Positions 9,174-16,546 of a DNA stretch of 43,583 bases are shown here, in pieces; positions within the stretch are counted from its first letter, which is position 1, and the number at the start of each line of letters is the position of its first letter. Below the pieces are notes generated by a model. That model was not told the DNA's origin. It ran no database searches and saw only the letters and a program-made list of their open reading frames with translations. Where the stretch lies: the NCBI GenBank assembly GCA_965178525.1, contig CBCXVS010000017.1, positions 1-43,583 on the forward strand, given 5' to 3'. A program made the translations under genes and the position numbers. This DNA is from CBCXVS01 sp965178525. GTDB lineage: Bacteria > Tectomicrobia > Entotheonellia > Entotheonellales > Entotheonellaceae.

Positions 9174-9208
9174 GTTGCCCGGCAGTGATTCCCGCCGCGA
9201 TGGCCATA

Positions 9209-10147
9209 TCAGTACCCTTGGGCGCGAGCGCGTTTCAGCGCCTCGGCTTTTTCGGCATCGCGCGCCGCGCAGCGCTCCCATTGCTCCAGCGTGATCCGTG
9301 CCCGTTCGTCCACCGGCACGTCGATCATCATCGTGGTGCCCGGATAGGGGATGGCAGCCGTGCCCCGCGCGATCCCCTCGGCAAAAAGACGGCGCGTTTC
9401 GCGGTAGAATTCCAGCCGCTCCTCCGTGGGGGTGAGCGCCCTATTGCACGGCTCCACCCAAGCGGGATGGGCGCACATCACGCCCGCAAAACCCATGTTC
9501 TTGCCTCGGAGCGCCAACCGGTGAATCTCCTCGGCGTCGTCGAATTGTGGAAACAAGCCATAGGGATGACTGATGCCAACCGGCTGCCGCTTCGCGGCCC
9601 TGCCCTCGACGACGATACGCCCTTTGGCGTACACAAACGGATCGAATTCCGGATGCGGTACGATGCCCAGATGTTGGCAGAGGTTGCCTTCGTCCAGACC
9701 AACGGAACACACGCGTGGGCTGGCATTGATGATCTCTCGTATGTTCCACACCCCCTTGCCGGAATCCAGCATGACGATCAGGTGTAACACACCGTTGGCG
9801 ATCCCTCGGGCCGTCTCAAACGCCTCAAGAATCGCGGCGATCTCGTCCACATCCGCTGCGGTCTCTGCTCCAGTGCAAACGAAGCCTTTGAGGCCAGGCC
9901 AGGCCGAGGCCTCGATGTCAGCGTATGCCAGCGATTTGTTGAGGCGCACGAATACCTCCGCGCCGCCGCGAGCGGCGACGGGGATCGCCGTCTTGATACC
10001 GTCACGCGCACGTGGTTTCTCGGCTTCCGGGACAGCATCGGCCAGATCCAGAACCACGGCGTCTGCATCATGCGTCCAGGATGTTTGCACTGCCGTCTCA
10101 TCGAGTGCCGAGACCATGAGATGAGAGCGTCGAACAAAGGACTCCAT
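9209..10147 (-). CDS. HpcH/HpaI aldolase / citrate lyase beta (CitE)-like protein 1
   Basis: A 312-residue TIM-barrel protein of the CitE-like family, which cleave or form C-C bonds in CoA thioesters of malate-like acids using Mg2+. Visible: VVLDLADAVPEAEKPRAR, EVFVRLNKS (substrate-binding Arg), LIVMLDSGKGVWNI, VGLDEGNLCQHLG, and GFAGVMCAHPAWVEPCNRA. In LDSGKG the usual metal-binding Glu of IETxxG is Asp, as in paralog 3. AAGGGA lies seven bases before the ATG. It is last of three tandem paralogs transcribed leftward; a 111-base repeat-bearing gap separates it from the second. Confidence 0.9.
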   Translation of the reverse strand: MESFVRRSHLMVSALDETAVQTSWTHDADAVVLDLADAVPEAEKPRARDGIKTAIPVAARGGAEVFVRLNKSLAYADIEASAWPGLKGFVCTGAETAADVDEIAAILEAFETARGIANGVLHLIVMLDSGKGVWNIREIINASPRVCSVGLDEGNLCQHLGIVPHPEFDPFVYAKGRIVVEGRAAKRQPVGISHPYGLFPQFDDAEEIHRLALRGKNMGFAGVMCAHPAWVEPCNRALTPTEERLEFYRETRRLFAEGIARGTAAIPYPGTTMMIDVPVDERARITLEQWERCAARDAEKAEALKRARAQGY

Positions 10148-10169
10148 GCATTTTCCCTTATGAAGAAGC

Positions 10170-10255
10170 GATCAGCGATCAGCTATCAGTCAAGACAAAG
10201 GATGCACAGCCTGCATTCTCCAAGCTGAGAGCTGAGAGCTGAGAGCTAAGAGCTG
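10170..10255. repeat. Paired heptanucleotide arrays between CitE-like genes
   Basis: 10170-10190 holds three units (GATCAGC, GATCAGC, TATCAGT); 10223-10255 holds 4.7 units of AGCTGAG (one variant AGCTAAG). Read in opposite orientations the units share TCAGC/GCTGA, so the two arrays can pair across a 32-base loop. They fill most of the gap between two genes. Confidence 0.75.
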
Positions 10256-10258
10256 TTC

Positions 10259-11194
10259 TTAGGCTTCCAGATCTCTTGCCTGCGCCTGCGCCTTGGCTTT
10301 GTGCGCATCCTTTTGCGCGCATAACTCGGACCACTCGATCAGCTCTGCGGCGCGTGCGGCCTCGTACTTGTCGACGATGCGTCCGTCGAGTTCCCCCTCC
10401 ACCTCGCCACGCTCATCGATCCGCTCAAAGTAGGCCAGGACGCGCTTGGCGTCCTCGACTTCTTCGGGCGTTGGGGTCAGGCCGATGTTCTGGGGCTCCA
10501 CCGTGTTCGGGTGCAACCCGCTCCCCGAGCGCAATCCCGCCTTGCGGTTGGCCTCCGCCCGTTGCCGCGTCAGCTCGGTGTTGCCGACATTGCCGGTGGT
10601 ATCGGACAGATACACGCCGCCGTTGTATTCCAAGCCGAGGGCCAGGGCGACGAGCGCGCCTTCGCCACGATTGTAGACGAACTGGTCAAATCCCACGAAC
10701 ATCTCGATGCCCATGTCCATGGACATGTCGTAGCCCGTGCCGCCGGAGAAGGCATCGATGCGCGGACTGGCAGAGGCAATTTCATATGAGTTGGCAACGC
10801 CGAGCGTCGTCTCGATGGCCGCGCCAATACGGATGGTGCCGGGCCGAATGCCCTGGAGGCGCTCCGCCTCCGTGATGAGCCGGTCCATATTGCGAATTTG
10901 CTCCGCGGTTTCCGCCTTAGGAAAGTTGATTTGCGTGATGCCAGGGAGCGCTGCTGCGGGCACGTCGGCTTCAGGATAAGAGCAATTGATGCGTATGGTG
11001 ATCTCGGCGCCGCCCTTGAGCCCTTGCTCGATGGCATGGGGCGCTAAGGTGCGGGCATATGCTTTCTGAGATTGTGGCACGGAGTCTTCGAAGTCGAAGT
11101 TCAGGAAATCGCAGTTGCGCGTCCACGACCGATCCACGAATCGCGGGTTATTAATCGGCATGGTCAAGCCGGAACGTCGAACGCTTCTCGCCAT
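10259..11194 (-). CDS. CitE-like lyase 2 (malyl-CoA lyase / CitE family)
   Basis: 311 residues. Of the three paralogs this one keeps the canonical motifs: FLNFDFEDSVPQSQKAYAR, EITIRINCSYPEADV, GAAIETTLGVANSYEI (metal-binding Glu) and GGTGYDMSMDMG (metal-binding Asp), then KAGLRSGSGLHPNTVEPQN. This pattern resembles malyl-CoA or beta-methylmalyl-CoA lyases more than citrate lyase. ATG 11194 is chosen because TTAGGAG stands just upstream and the N-terminus then aligns with the paralogs; a longer frame reaches 11278. The substrate cannot be read from sequence. Confidence 0.88.
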   Translation of the reverse strand: MARSVRRSGLTMPINNPRFVDRSWTRNCDFLNFDFEDSVPQSQKAYARTLAPHAIEQGLKGGAEITIRINCSYPEADVPAAALPGITQINFPKAETAEQIRNMDRLITEAERLQGIRPGTIRIGAAIETTLGVANSYEIASASPRIDAFSGGTGYDMSMDMGIEMFVGFDQFVYNRGEGALVALALGLEYNGGVYLSDTTGNVGNTELTRQRAEANRKAGLRSGSGLHPNTVEPQNIGLTPTPEEVEDAKRVLAYFERIDERGEVEGELDGRIVDKYEAARAAELIEWSELCAQKDAHKAKAQAQARDLEA

Positions 11195-11259
11195 GTTTCT
11201 CACTCCTAACTGGCTCCATTTCAGGTCGCATCGGTCTGCGCGGCAACCATCGCTCCGGC

Positions 11260-12198
11260 CTATTCCCGACCTTCGCACGCTGCCGCCCAGGCCAAAAGGT
11301 TTGCCGCGACCGCTGCGCGCGAGGCATCGATGTGCTCACCGTTCAGGGTCACGCTGCTGTCGCCGTTGTCTCGCGCCGCTGCGAACGCGGCGATGACCGA
11401 CTCGGCGTGCGAGGTTTCATCGCCCGTTGGCGTGAAGCCTTGGTTCAGCGCCGCGACCTGATGCGCGCGCATGCAAAGCCCTCCCTTGAAGCCAGCTTGA
11501 CGTCCAGTGACCGCGGCTGCCAGCGCGTCGTCGGAACTGGCGACGAGACCGCGAGACGTCGCGCGCCACCAGGCGCCGATGGGCTGAGTGCCCGTGGTGT
11601 GGGCGATGATGATGAGACGCTGCATGAGGTAGGGCATGAGATGCAGGTCTCCGGTCGGCTCCTCACGCAGGTCCATCACGAGGTCGGCGCGCCCCAGGCT
11701 AATCGACTTGACTCTGGAACTCGCCTGAATGAGTTCCACGGCGTCCCAGTTACCGCGCCCTGTATCCAAGCACAGGTGCAGCTCGAGCGCCTGCGCCGGG
11801 CTGACCGGGTCATCCGCTTCGAGCACGTCGCCAACGGGTGGCGGCTTCACGATACCCCGATCGGCTTGCAACGCTCCAAGGAGGCGGTCCGCCTCCCGCA
11901 CCTGCTCGACGCTCGTGACACCCGGCAGCATCACCCCGCTCAGGCCACGCCAAATAGACGCGTGTAGATCGGCATAAAGCAGCTCGATGTCGGCGCGGAC
12001 GAAGACTTCTGCACCCTGGCCGCACATCTGCGGGATGGCATCGCGTATGCGCTCGCGCGCCTTGTGCTTCTTGGTCTCGTGAACCGTATCCTGAAGATCG
12101 AGCACGATGACATCTGCCTCGCAATAGGCCGCTTCTGTCCGTCGTGCGTCGTCGTGAGCCGGGACGATCAGCCAGGATCGCCTGATTCTATCCACCAT
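11260..12198 (-). CDS. CitE-like lyase 3
   Basis: 312 residues with RSWLIVPAHDDARR, VIVLDLQDTVHETKKHKAR, EVFVRADIELLYADL, LHLCLDTGRGNWDAVEL (Asp instead of Glu, as in paralog 1), SISLGRADLVMDL and GFKGGLCMRAHQVAALNQG. ATG 12198 is preceded by GAAGGAAAGG and gives the same length as its two neighbours; the open frame continues upstream only through the tail of the MFS gene. All three paralogs read leftward and probably form one transcription unit. Confidence 0.87.
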   Translation of the reverse strand: MVDRIRRSWLIVPAHDDARRTEAAYCEADVIVLDLQDTVHETKKHKARERIRDAIPQMCGQGAEVFVRADIELLYADLHASIWRGLSGVMLPGVTSVEQVREADRLLGALQADRGIVKPPPVGDVLEADDPVSPAQALELHLCLDTGRGNWDAVELIQASSRVKSISLGRADLVMDLREEPTGDLHLMPYLMQRLIIIAHTTGTQPIGAWWRATSRGLVASSDDALAAAVTGRQAGFKGGLCMRAHQVAALNQGFTPTGDETSHAESVIAAFAAARDNGDSSVTLNGEHIDASRAAVAANLLAWAAACEGRE

Positions 12199-12318
12199 GA
12201 GCCTTTCCTTCGTTCTCGACGTCTCAACTGCAGCACCCAGAGATTTCAGCGTGACCGAGTGTAAGCGATTCGGGCTCTGAAGTACAGAGGCGATCCGCGC
12301 CCGGAAAAGATAAAAACG

Positions 12319-12350
12319 GGTCCGCGAAGGACGCGAAGGGACGCGAAGAG
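12319..12350. repeat. CGCGAAGG-type short tandem repeat
   Basis: Three imperfect 9-10-base units sharing CGCGAAG. A related array (TCCGCGAAG, GGCGCGAAG, CGCGCGAAG) lies at 35945-35973, also just upstream of a gene. No function is visible. Confidence 0.65.
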
Positions 12351-12413
12351 GAAGAGGTAGAAAGGGAGATGTCGTCTCGTCCGGGAGCGCCTCGTTCCGC
12401 CTCGTATCGCGCC

Positions 12414-13630
12414 TCACTTCTGTGGGGTCAGGATGCGAATGAATACCCACAAAAACGCCGCTAGCAAGAGCAGAGCCGATGCATAATAAAACACAGGCCG
12501 CAGGCCATAGGCGGGACAATTAGTCCGGAGATGAGGGGGGAGGGCAACGTGAACAGTTGTCGGAATAAACTCATGACACTATGCGTGGTGCCCTGCACGT
12601 GCGTGGCGGCGACATCCAGCACTGCAGCGGTCGCAATATTACTCGTGCCATAGAAAAACAGCCCGAGGGCTGCCATCACGAGCCCCAATTGGATGTTGTG
12701 TTGCGCCATTGGTAGCACCAGGTAGAGCCAACCCATGAGGGTGAAGGCTGGCAAGAGGACAGTTTTACGGCTGAACCGATCGGAAATGATGCCCATCAAC
12801 GGTTGTGACACCATCCCCATGGCATAGAGGAGCATCCAATGAAACCCCAGCCAAAAGGAGGAATAGCCGGCTTCCTCGGCGAGATAAAGCGGCAAAAACG
12901 TGATGACGCTGAGCCGGGCCATGCCGACAAAATTGCTCGCCAGCATGACCATGAGAATACTCGGATGCCTGATGAGATCTTTCACGCCGGCCATGTAGGC
13001 GTGGAGGTCGGCTCCGGAGCCGGCTCCGACGAAGGCCCGGCGCGTGCTTTTCCATAAGATGAAAGCCAGGATAAACGCGGGGATGAGGTGCCATTGCGCC
13101 AGGCTCCGCCAATCTACCCATAGCAATAACGCCCCGACGCATAGCGGCCCAATGGTGTCGCCAATGCTGGCCCCGACGCCGTGCAGGGAGAGCGCGGTGC
13201 CGCGCCGGTCGGCAAAATGTGAGGAGAGCGACGAGACCGCAGCCGGATGCCATAAAGCGGAGGCGATGCCCAACAGACACAGCGACAGCAGCACCCAGGC
13301 ATAGCTCGACGCAGCGCCGGCAGCCAGATAGGCGATACCGCCCATGGCCACAGCGCCGGCTAGGATGGCAGCGCGATGTTTGACCCAGGCGTCGGCCAGG
13401 AATCCGGATGGCAGGGTGACGATGCCGTTCGTGGCTTCTTTGACCGTTGTCAACCCGCCGACCTGCATATCGGTGAGCCCCAGCTCGGCTTTGATGAGAG
13501 GCAGGATGACGGGGAACATTTGTTGGTACCAGTGGATGCCCGCATGGCCGAGCGTCAGAAAGCCAAGCAAGGCTTTCCGCTCAATCGGCACTTGGAGATG
13601 GCGGCGTCGGGTCGAAAACAAGGTTGCCAC
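12414..13630 (-). pseudogene. MFS transporter with a C-terminal frameshift
   Basis: A major facilitator protein, about 12 hydrophobic helices, with LGHAGIHWYQQMFPVILP in helix 1, ADAWVKHRAAILAG after helix 2, GIASALWHPAAVSSLSSHFADRRGTAL split over helices 4-5 and IISDRFSRKTVLLPAF in the second half. Helix 1 and the alanine-proline helix resemble fosmidomycin-resistance-type carriers. GTG 13630 follows GGAAAGGA by eight bases. Near 12513-12518 one base appears lost: the open frame ends at 12461 in an unrelated tail, while the next frame gives AYGLRPVFYYASALLLLAAF and a normal end at 12414. The last helix is thus frameshifted; a one-base assembly error is equally possible. Confidence 0.82.
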
Positions 13631-13754
13631 AGGTTGGGTCCTTTCCGCGCAGGAGGCGTTTGGCCAGATCGGTTTGGTAAGCAAACGCCTAGTATACGCC
13701 ACTCGCTGTGCCGAGCAAAGCGGGGCGGAAAGAGGGTCAGGCGTTGTCGTGTGT

Positions 13755-13783
13755 TTGACGCCCGCCAAACCGTTACCTAGAAT
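13755..13783 (+). promoter_or_regulatory. Sigma70-like promoter (TTGACG-N17-TAGAAT)
   Basis: TTGACG at 13755-13760, a 17-base spacer and TAGAAT at 13778-13783, 52 bases before ATG 13836. The spacer and flanks match the promoter at 18940-18968 over about 44 bases (33 identical by eye). Confidence 0.65.
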
Positions 13784-13835
13784 CGACGGGTCATATACCG
13801 ACCCGGCTTCTGTCAGCTATACAAGGGACTCAACC

Positions 13836-14362
13836 ATGAGCTATGAATGGGCCATGCTAGCTGGCATGTGGCAACGTGACGATGCCATCGTAACGTACCT
13901 AGGTCCGGAAGATCCCAGCACGTCATTTGCCCATGGCCTTGCCTTAAGTTCTGCGCGTCTTCGCAACGGTTCGATTACGATGTGTGTTTCTTTGCAACAC
14001 ATTAATCAATCAGGAGGGCGGGTTCTCTTTAGCTACAACGCTTCAAACGGGGCATATTTACGGCTGGGCTGGTTGGTTACGAGCGTGCTTATGTCCTTAG
14101 CGAGTTTGTGCCAGGAACAGGATCAAGAGGTCTACACGTTGCCGGAAGCCCCTCGAATCTCGAACCTGAAAGGTTTTACGAGCTTACCTTGGAACTCCAA
14201 GGGCAACAGGTAAGTCTGACTGCCGATCAGGTCAAAATATTCCAAGAACGTTTACCATCGCCTCTGAGTGGTGACCAAATCGGGTTATACGCATGGGGAC
14301 AGACCAGCGTGACGTTTAAAGAATTGACACACCAAGTGCTCGACCTCGCGCGTTTGTTGTGA
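13836..14362 (+). pseudogene. LamG/jelly-roll-like protein, frameshifted
   Basis: Frame 1 gives MSYEWAMLAGMWQRDD through GGRVLFSYNASNGAYLRL; near 14056-14070 the reading moves to a second frame giving GLVGYERAYVLSEFVPGTG, HVAGSPSNLEPERFYELTLE, QQVSLTADQVKIF and GDQIGLYAWGQTSVTFKEL, ending at TGA 14360-14362. The beta-rich pattern (RVLFSYN, ERFYELTLELQGQ, IGLYAWG) resembles LamG-type or DUF1080-like jelly-roll domains that bind ligands or sugars. The stop overlaps the ATG of the next gene (TGATG), so the two were probably cotranslated partners. Whether the shift is genomic or an assembly error is open. Confidence 0.6.
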
Positions 14363-14451
14363 TGCAGTTCAGTGAACCTTACCATACCTTGTATGATGAA
14401 GTCATCCAGCCTGTGTTGGAGCGGATGGGACTACATGTCTTAAGAGTTGAT
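14362..14451 (+). pseudogene. TIR/nucleoside-deoxyribosyltransferase-like protein, 5' part
   Basis: Thirty codons (MQFSEPYHTLYDEVIQPVLE, then RMGLHVLRVD) ending at the GAT target duplication of the IS element. Joining 14451 to 15468 gives RVD-VNKPGIILEDI without frame change and a 123-residue ancestor. ATG 14362 overlaps the upstream stop. Confidence 0.75.
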
Positions 14452-15464
14452 ATTAGAGTTGTTCCTCAATAGCATAAGATCAGGTTCCCTAGCCCAGCCC
14501 AGATGCCCACCGAATCATCCTCAAAGTGATCTTTGCGGTTGCGGAAACGCTGCACCAAAATGTTGAAACGCTTCATACCGCCGATGGCATGTTCGATCAA
14601 GATGCGAACTTGACTCACGGCATAATTCGCCGCCTGCTGCTCCGCCGTCAATTCTGGAGTCGGATTCGTCTTGCTCTTCCGGGGTTTCTTGTGTGGAATC
14701 TCAAGCATTTCGCCTTTGTAGTCCGACTGAATCCCCTGATAACCCAGGTGCACCCAAACTTCTACGTCACTAAACCGGTCTAAGTCCGGTGGGAACTCTT
14801 GTTTTAACATGCTGTAATCATGGTTGTGACCACTAAACGTACGGCCCAGAAAGACGATCCATTTATCCGGCATCGACATCACTGTATTTTTCAGCGTATG
14901 GCTTTTTTTTACCACTATAGTGTTCACGTTGGGTCGTCTCATCTTGTGACCGGCGATAGCTTCTTTCAGTCGCATCAATAATCAGTTGATCCACACCTGA
15001 CAACGCCTCCCTCAACGACTCTGGGGTCTTCAACTCTCGATAAGGCATGAGGTCTAACTGCACTAACGTGTCATACAGGATGGGAGAGAGCTTATGGAGA
15101 TTTTCATTCGCTTTCGAACGTACCATACCAAATTGTGCACCAAGAACATCAAACGTCGGATACGTCTTGTAATAATATAGAACGAACAGGAGTTTGTCTG
15201 ACAGAGTGGGTAATTTGCCTTTGATACCTGCACCCGGCTTTCGGCTGCGTTTGCCAGCTTGGACACCCTCCTCATAGCGTTTTTGCTGAGCCTGTTGATA
15301 GACGTGGCTGAAGGCGGGCAGCAAGAAGTCAAATTGCGTCTGAGACACACCGGTTAAGGCTTTCATCTGCCGATCATCTCGGATAACCAATGACCTGGCT
15401 GGGCTCCCTCCATCGTTTGGGGGAGGATAGCCTACCTCATTAACTATTGGGGAACAACCCTAAT
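14452..15464 (-). mobile_element. IS5-type insertion sequence, 1,013 bp, with 3-bp target duplication
   Basis: Ends are imperfect inverted repeats, ATTAG(A/G)GTTGTTCC followed by (T/C)CAATAG, about 21 bases with two mismatches. Target duplications GAT lie at 14449-14451 and 15465-15467, and removing the element plus one copy restores the interrupted gene. It carries one two-frame DDE transposase on the minus strand. Size, three-base duplication and transposase domain place it in the broad IS5 superfamily. Confidence 0.88.
14466..15390 (-). CDS. IS5-superfamily DDE transposase read in two frames over an A8 tract
   Basis: Frame 1 (15390-14863) carries an N-terminal helix-turn-helix (LSDKLLFVLYYYKTYPTFDV, FGMVRSKANENLHKL) and the first catalytic Asp in LIIDATERSYRR, then HYSGKKK. 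Frame 2 (down to 14466) continues SHTLKNTVMS, IVFLGRTFSGHNHDYSM (second Asp), VHLGYQGIQSDYKGEM and IEHAIGGMKRF (catalytic Glu). The frames meet at eight A residues (14903-14910 on this strand's complement); a change of one base there yields GKKSHTLKN, the DDE_Tnp_4 consensus. Slippage-type recoding is known in IS families, so the element may be intact. The start is TTG 15390 or ATG 15366. Confidence 0.8.
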
Positions 15465-15467
15465 GAT

Positions 15468-15749
15468 GTTAACAAACCGGGCATTATCCTCGAAGACATT
15501 ACGCGTGGGATCTTGGAATTGGAGATCGTGGTTGCAGAGATAACTGCCGAGAATGCAAATGTGTTTTACGAATTGGGTTATGCCCATGCGCTCGACAAAC
15601 CAACCATACTTTTGGCAGCAAGAGGTCGGCAGCTCCCGTTTGATATCAGCGGTTACAGATGTATTTTCTATGACAACACCATTGGTAGCAAAACTGATGT
15701 GGAAAGGCATCTCGAAACCCATCTGAAGAACATCCTGCAAGCAGCCTGA
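15468..15749 (+). pseudogene. TIR/nucleoside-deoxyribosyltransferase-like protein, 3' part
   Basis: Ninety-three residues: GIILEDITRGILELEIVVAE, ANVFYELGYAHALDKPTILL, RQLPFDISGYRCIFYDNTIG. The N-x-x-V-F-Y-E-L-G-Y-A motif, with its Glu, is shared by nucleoside 2-deoxyribosyltransferase-like and TIR-like nucleotide-cleaving domains found in stress and defence proteins. Without the first 30 codons it lacks the first beta strand and is probably inactive. An upstream codon at 15447 inside the IS could give a fused start. Confidence 0.7.
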
Positions 15750-15777
15750 ACGGGACTTGCCAACGTCATACGTGCAG

Positions 15778-15806
15778 TTGCTTGCTATGTTTCGATACGA
15801 GATAAT
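15778..15806 (+). promoter_or_regulatory. Sigma70-like promoter of the second BrnT/HTH pair
   Basis: TTGCTT at 15778-15783, 17-base spacer, GATAAT at 15801-15806, 30 bases before ATG 15837. Confidence 0.45.
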
Positions 15807-15836
15807 CCTGGGTACGTGTTCCCCGTATGGTCGGAT

Positions 15837-16106
15837 ATGGAATTCGAGTAGGACGATAACAAAGCCGCCGAGAATCTGGCTAAGCACGGGGTGCGTGTTG
15901 CATACGCAACTCGTGTGTTTGACGATCCCTTGCACATTGAGCGGGAGGATCGTTTTGAGGATTACGGCGAAAGGCGGTATCAGGCGATTGGGATGGTCGA
16001 CAACCGTGTGTTTTTTGTCGCCTATACCTATCGCCATGACGTGATTCGGATCATTTCAGCAAGAAGGGCTACACCACGTGAGCGACGACAATATCACGAG
16101 ATTTAA
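15837..16106 (+). pseudogene. brnT: BrnT-family toxin with amber codon at Trp5
   Basis: The frame from ATG 15837 reads MEFE-stop-DDNKAAENLAKHG then VRVAYATRVFDDPLHIERED, GMVDNRVFFVAYTYRHD and IRIISARRATPRERRQYHEI, a full BrnT of about 89 residues. TAG 15849-15851 replaces the family's conserved Trp of F-x-W-D (one base from TGG). A GTG inside (15891) could restart translation but would omit the N-terminal strand and helix, so the toxin is likely silenced while its partner antitoxin frame remains open. The last 29 bases overlap the antitoxin. Confidence 0.8.
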
Positions 16107-16455
16107 TCCGGACCGGGCCAAGCCGCCAACCATGAGTGCGGAAGAACTGGCCCGGCTCGATGCGATGACCGCTGAGGAGATTGAGGGAGCCGCACGAGCT
16201 GACCCTGACGCTCAACCCCTCACCGACGCAGAGCTGGCAGAGTTTGAACGGGTGCCGGACACCCGGGCGATCCGCCAACAGCTCAACCTGTCGCAGCGGG
16301 CGTTTGCAGAGCAGTTCCACCTTTCCTTAAGCGCCATACGTGACTGGGAGCAAGGGCGATTTCAGCCTGATCAGGCTGCGCGTACACTGCTCAAGGTGAT
16401 TGCCCGTAACCCCGATGCGGTCCGAAAAGCGCTGGCAGAGCATCCGCACGTTTAA
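16078..16455 (+). CDS. HTH (XRE-type) antitoxin partner of BrnT
   Basis: A 125-residue protein. An N-terminal acidic segment (MSAEELARLDAMTAEEIEGA) probably wraps the toxin, and a C-terminal helix-turn-helix (IRQQLNLSQRAFAEQFHLSL, then SAIRDWEQGRFQPD) binds the operon's own promoter, as is usual for HigA/BrnA-like antitoxins. The start is GTG 16078, inside the toxin frame; the overlap implies coupled translation. With the toxin broken, it may persist as a free regulator or immunity protein. Confidence 0.82.
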   Translation: MSDDNITRFNPDRAKPPTMSAEELARLDAMTAEEIEGAARADPDAQPLTDAELAEFERVPDTRAIRQQLNLSQRAFAEQFHLSLSAIRDWEQGRFQPDQAARTLLKVIARNPDAVRKALAEHPHV

Positions 16456-16456
16456 T

Positions 16457-16546
16457 ATGGGAATCCTGACTAGTCAGGGGCGCCCTAAGCGCCTGATGCA
16501 GCTCTGTTACCAAACCTTTGCTCGCTATCGGGAACGGTTGCCATGA
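16457..16546 (+). CDS. Possible 29-residue leader ORF coupled to the ATPase gene
   Basis: MGILTSQGRPKRLMQLCYQT then FARYRERLP. Its TGA overlaps the ATG of the next gene (ATGA at 16543-16546). No family recognised; it could equally be the eroded end of a lost gene. Confidence 0.3.
   Translation: MGILTSQGRPKRLMQLCYQTFARYRERLP

Noticed and set aside
9144..9177. 14-bp inverted repeat as IS91 terminus or terminator
   Set aside because: It lies within and just beyond the last codons of the Uma2 3' part, beyond the deduced IS end, and no T-run follows on either strand.
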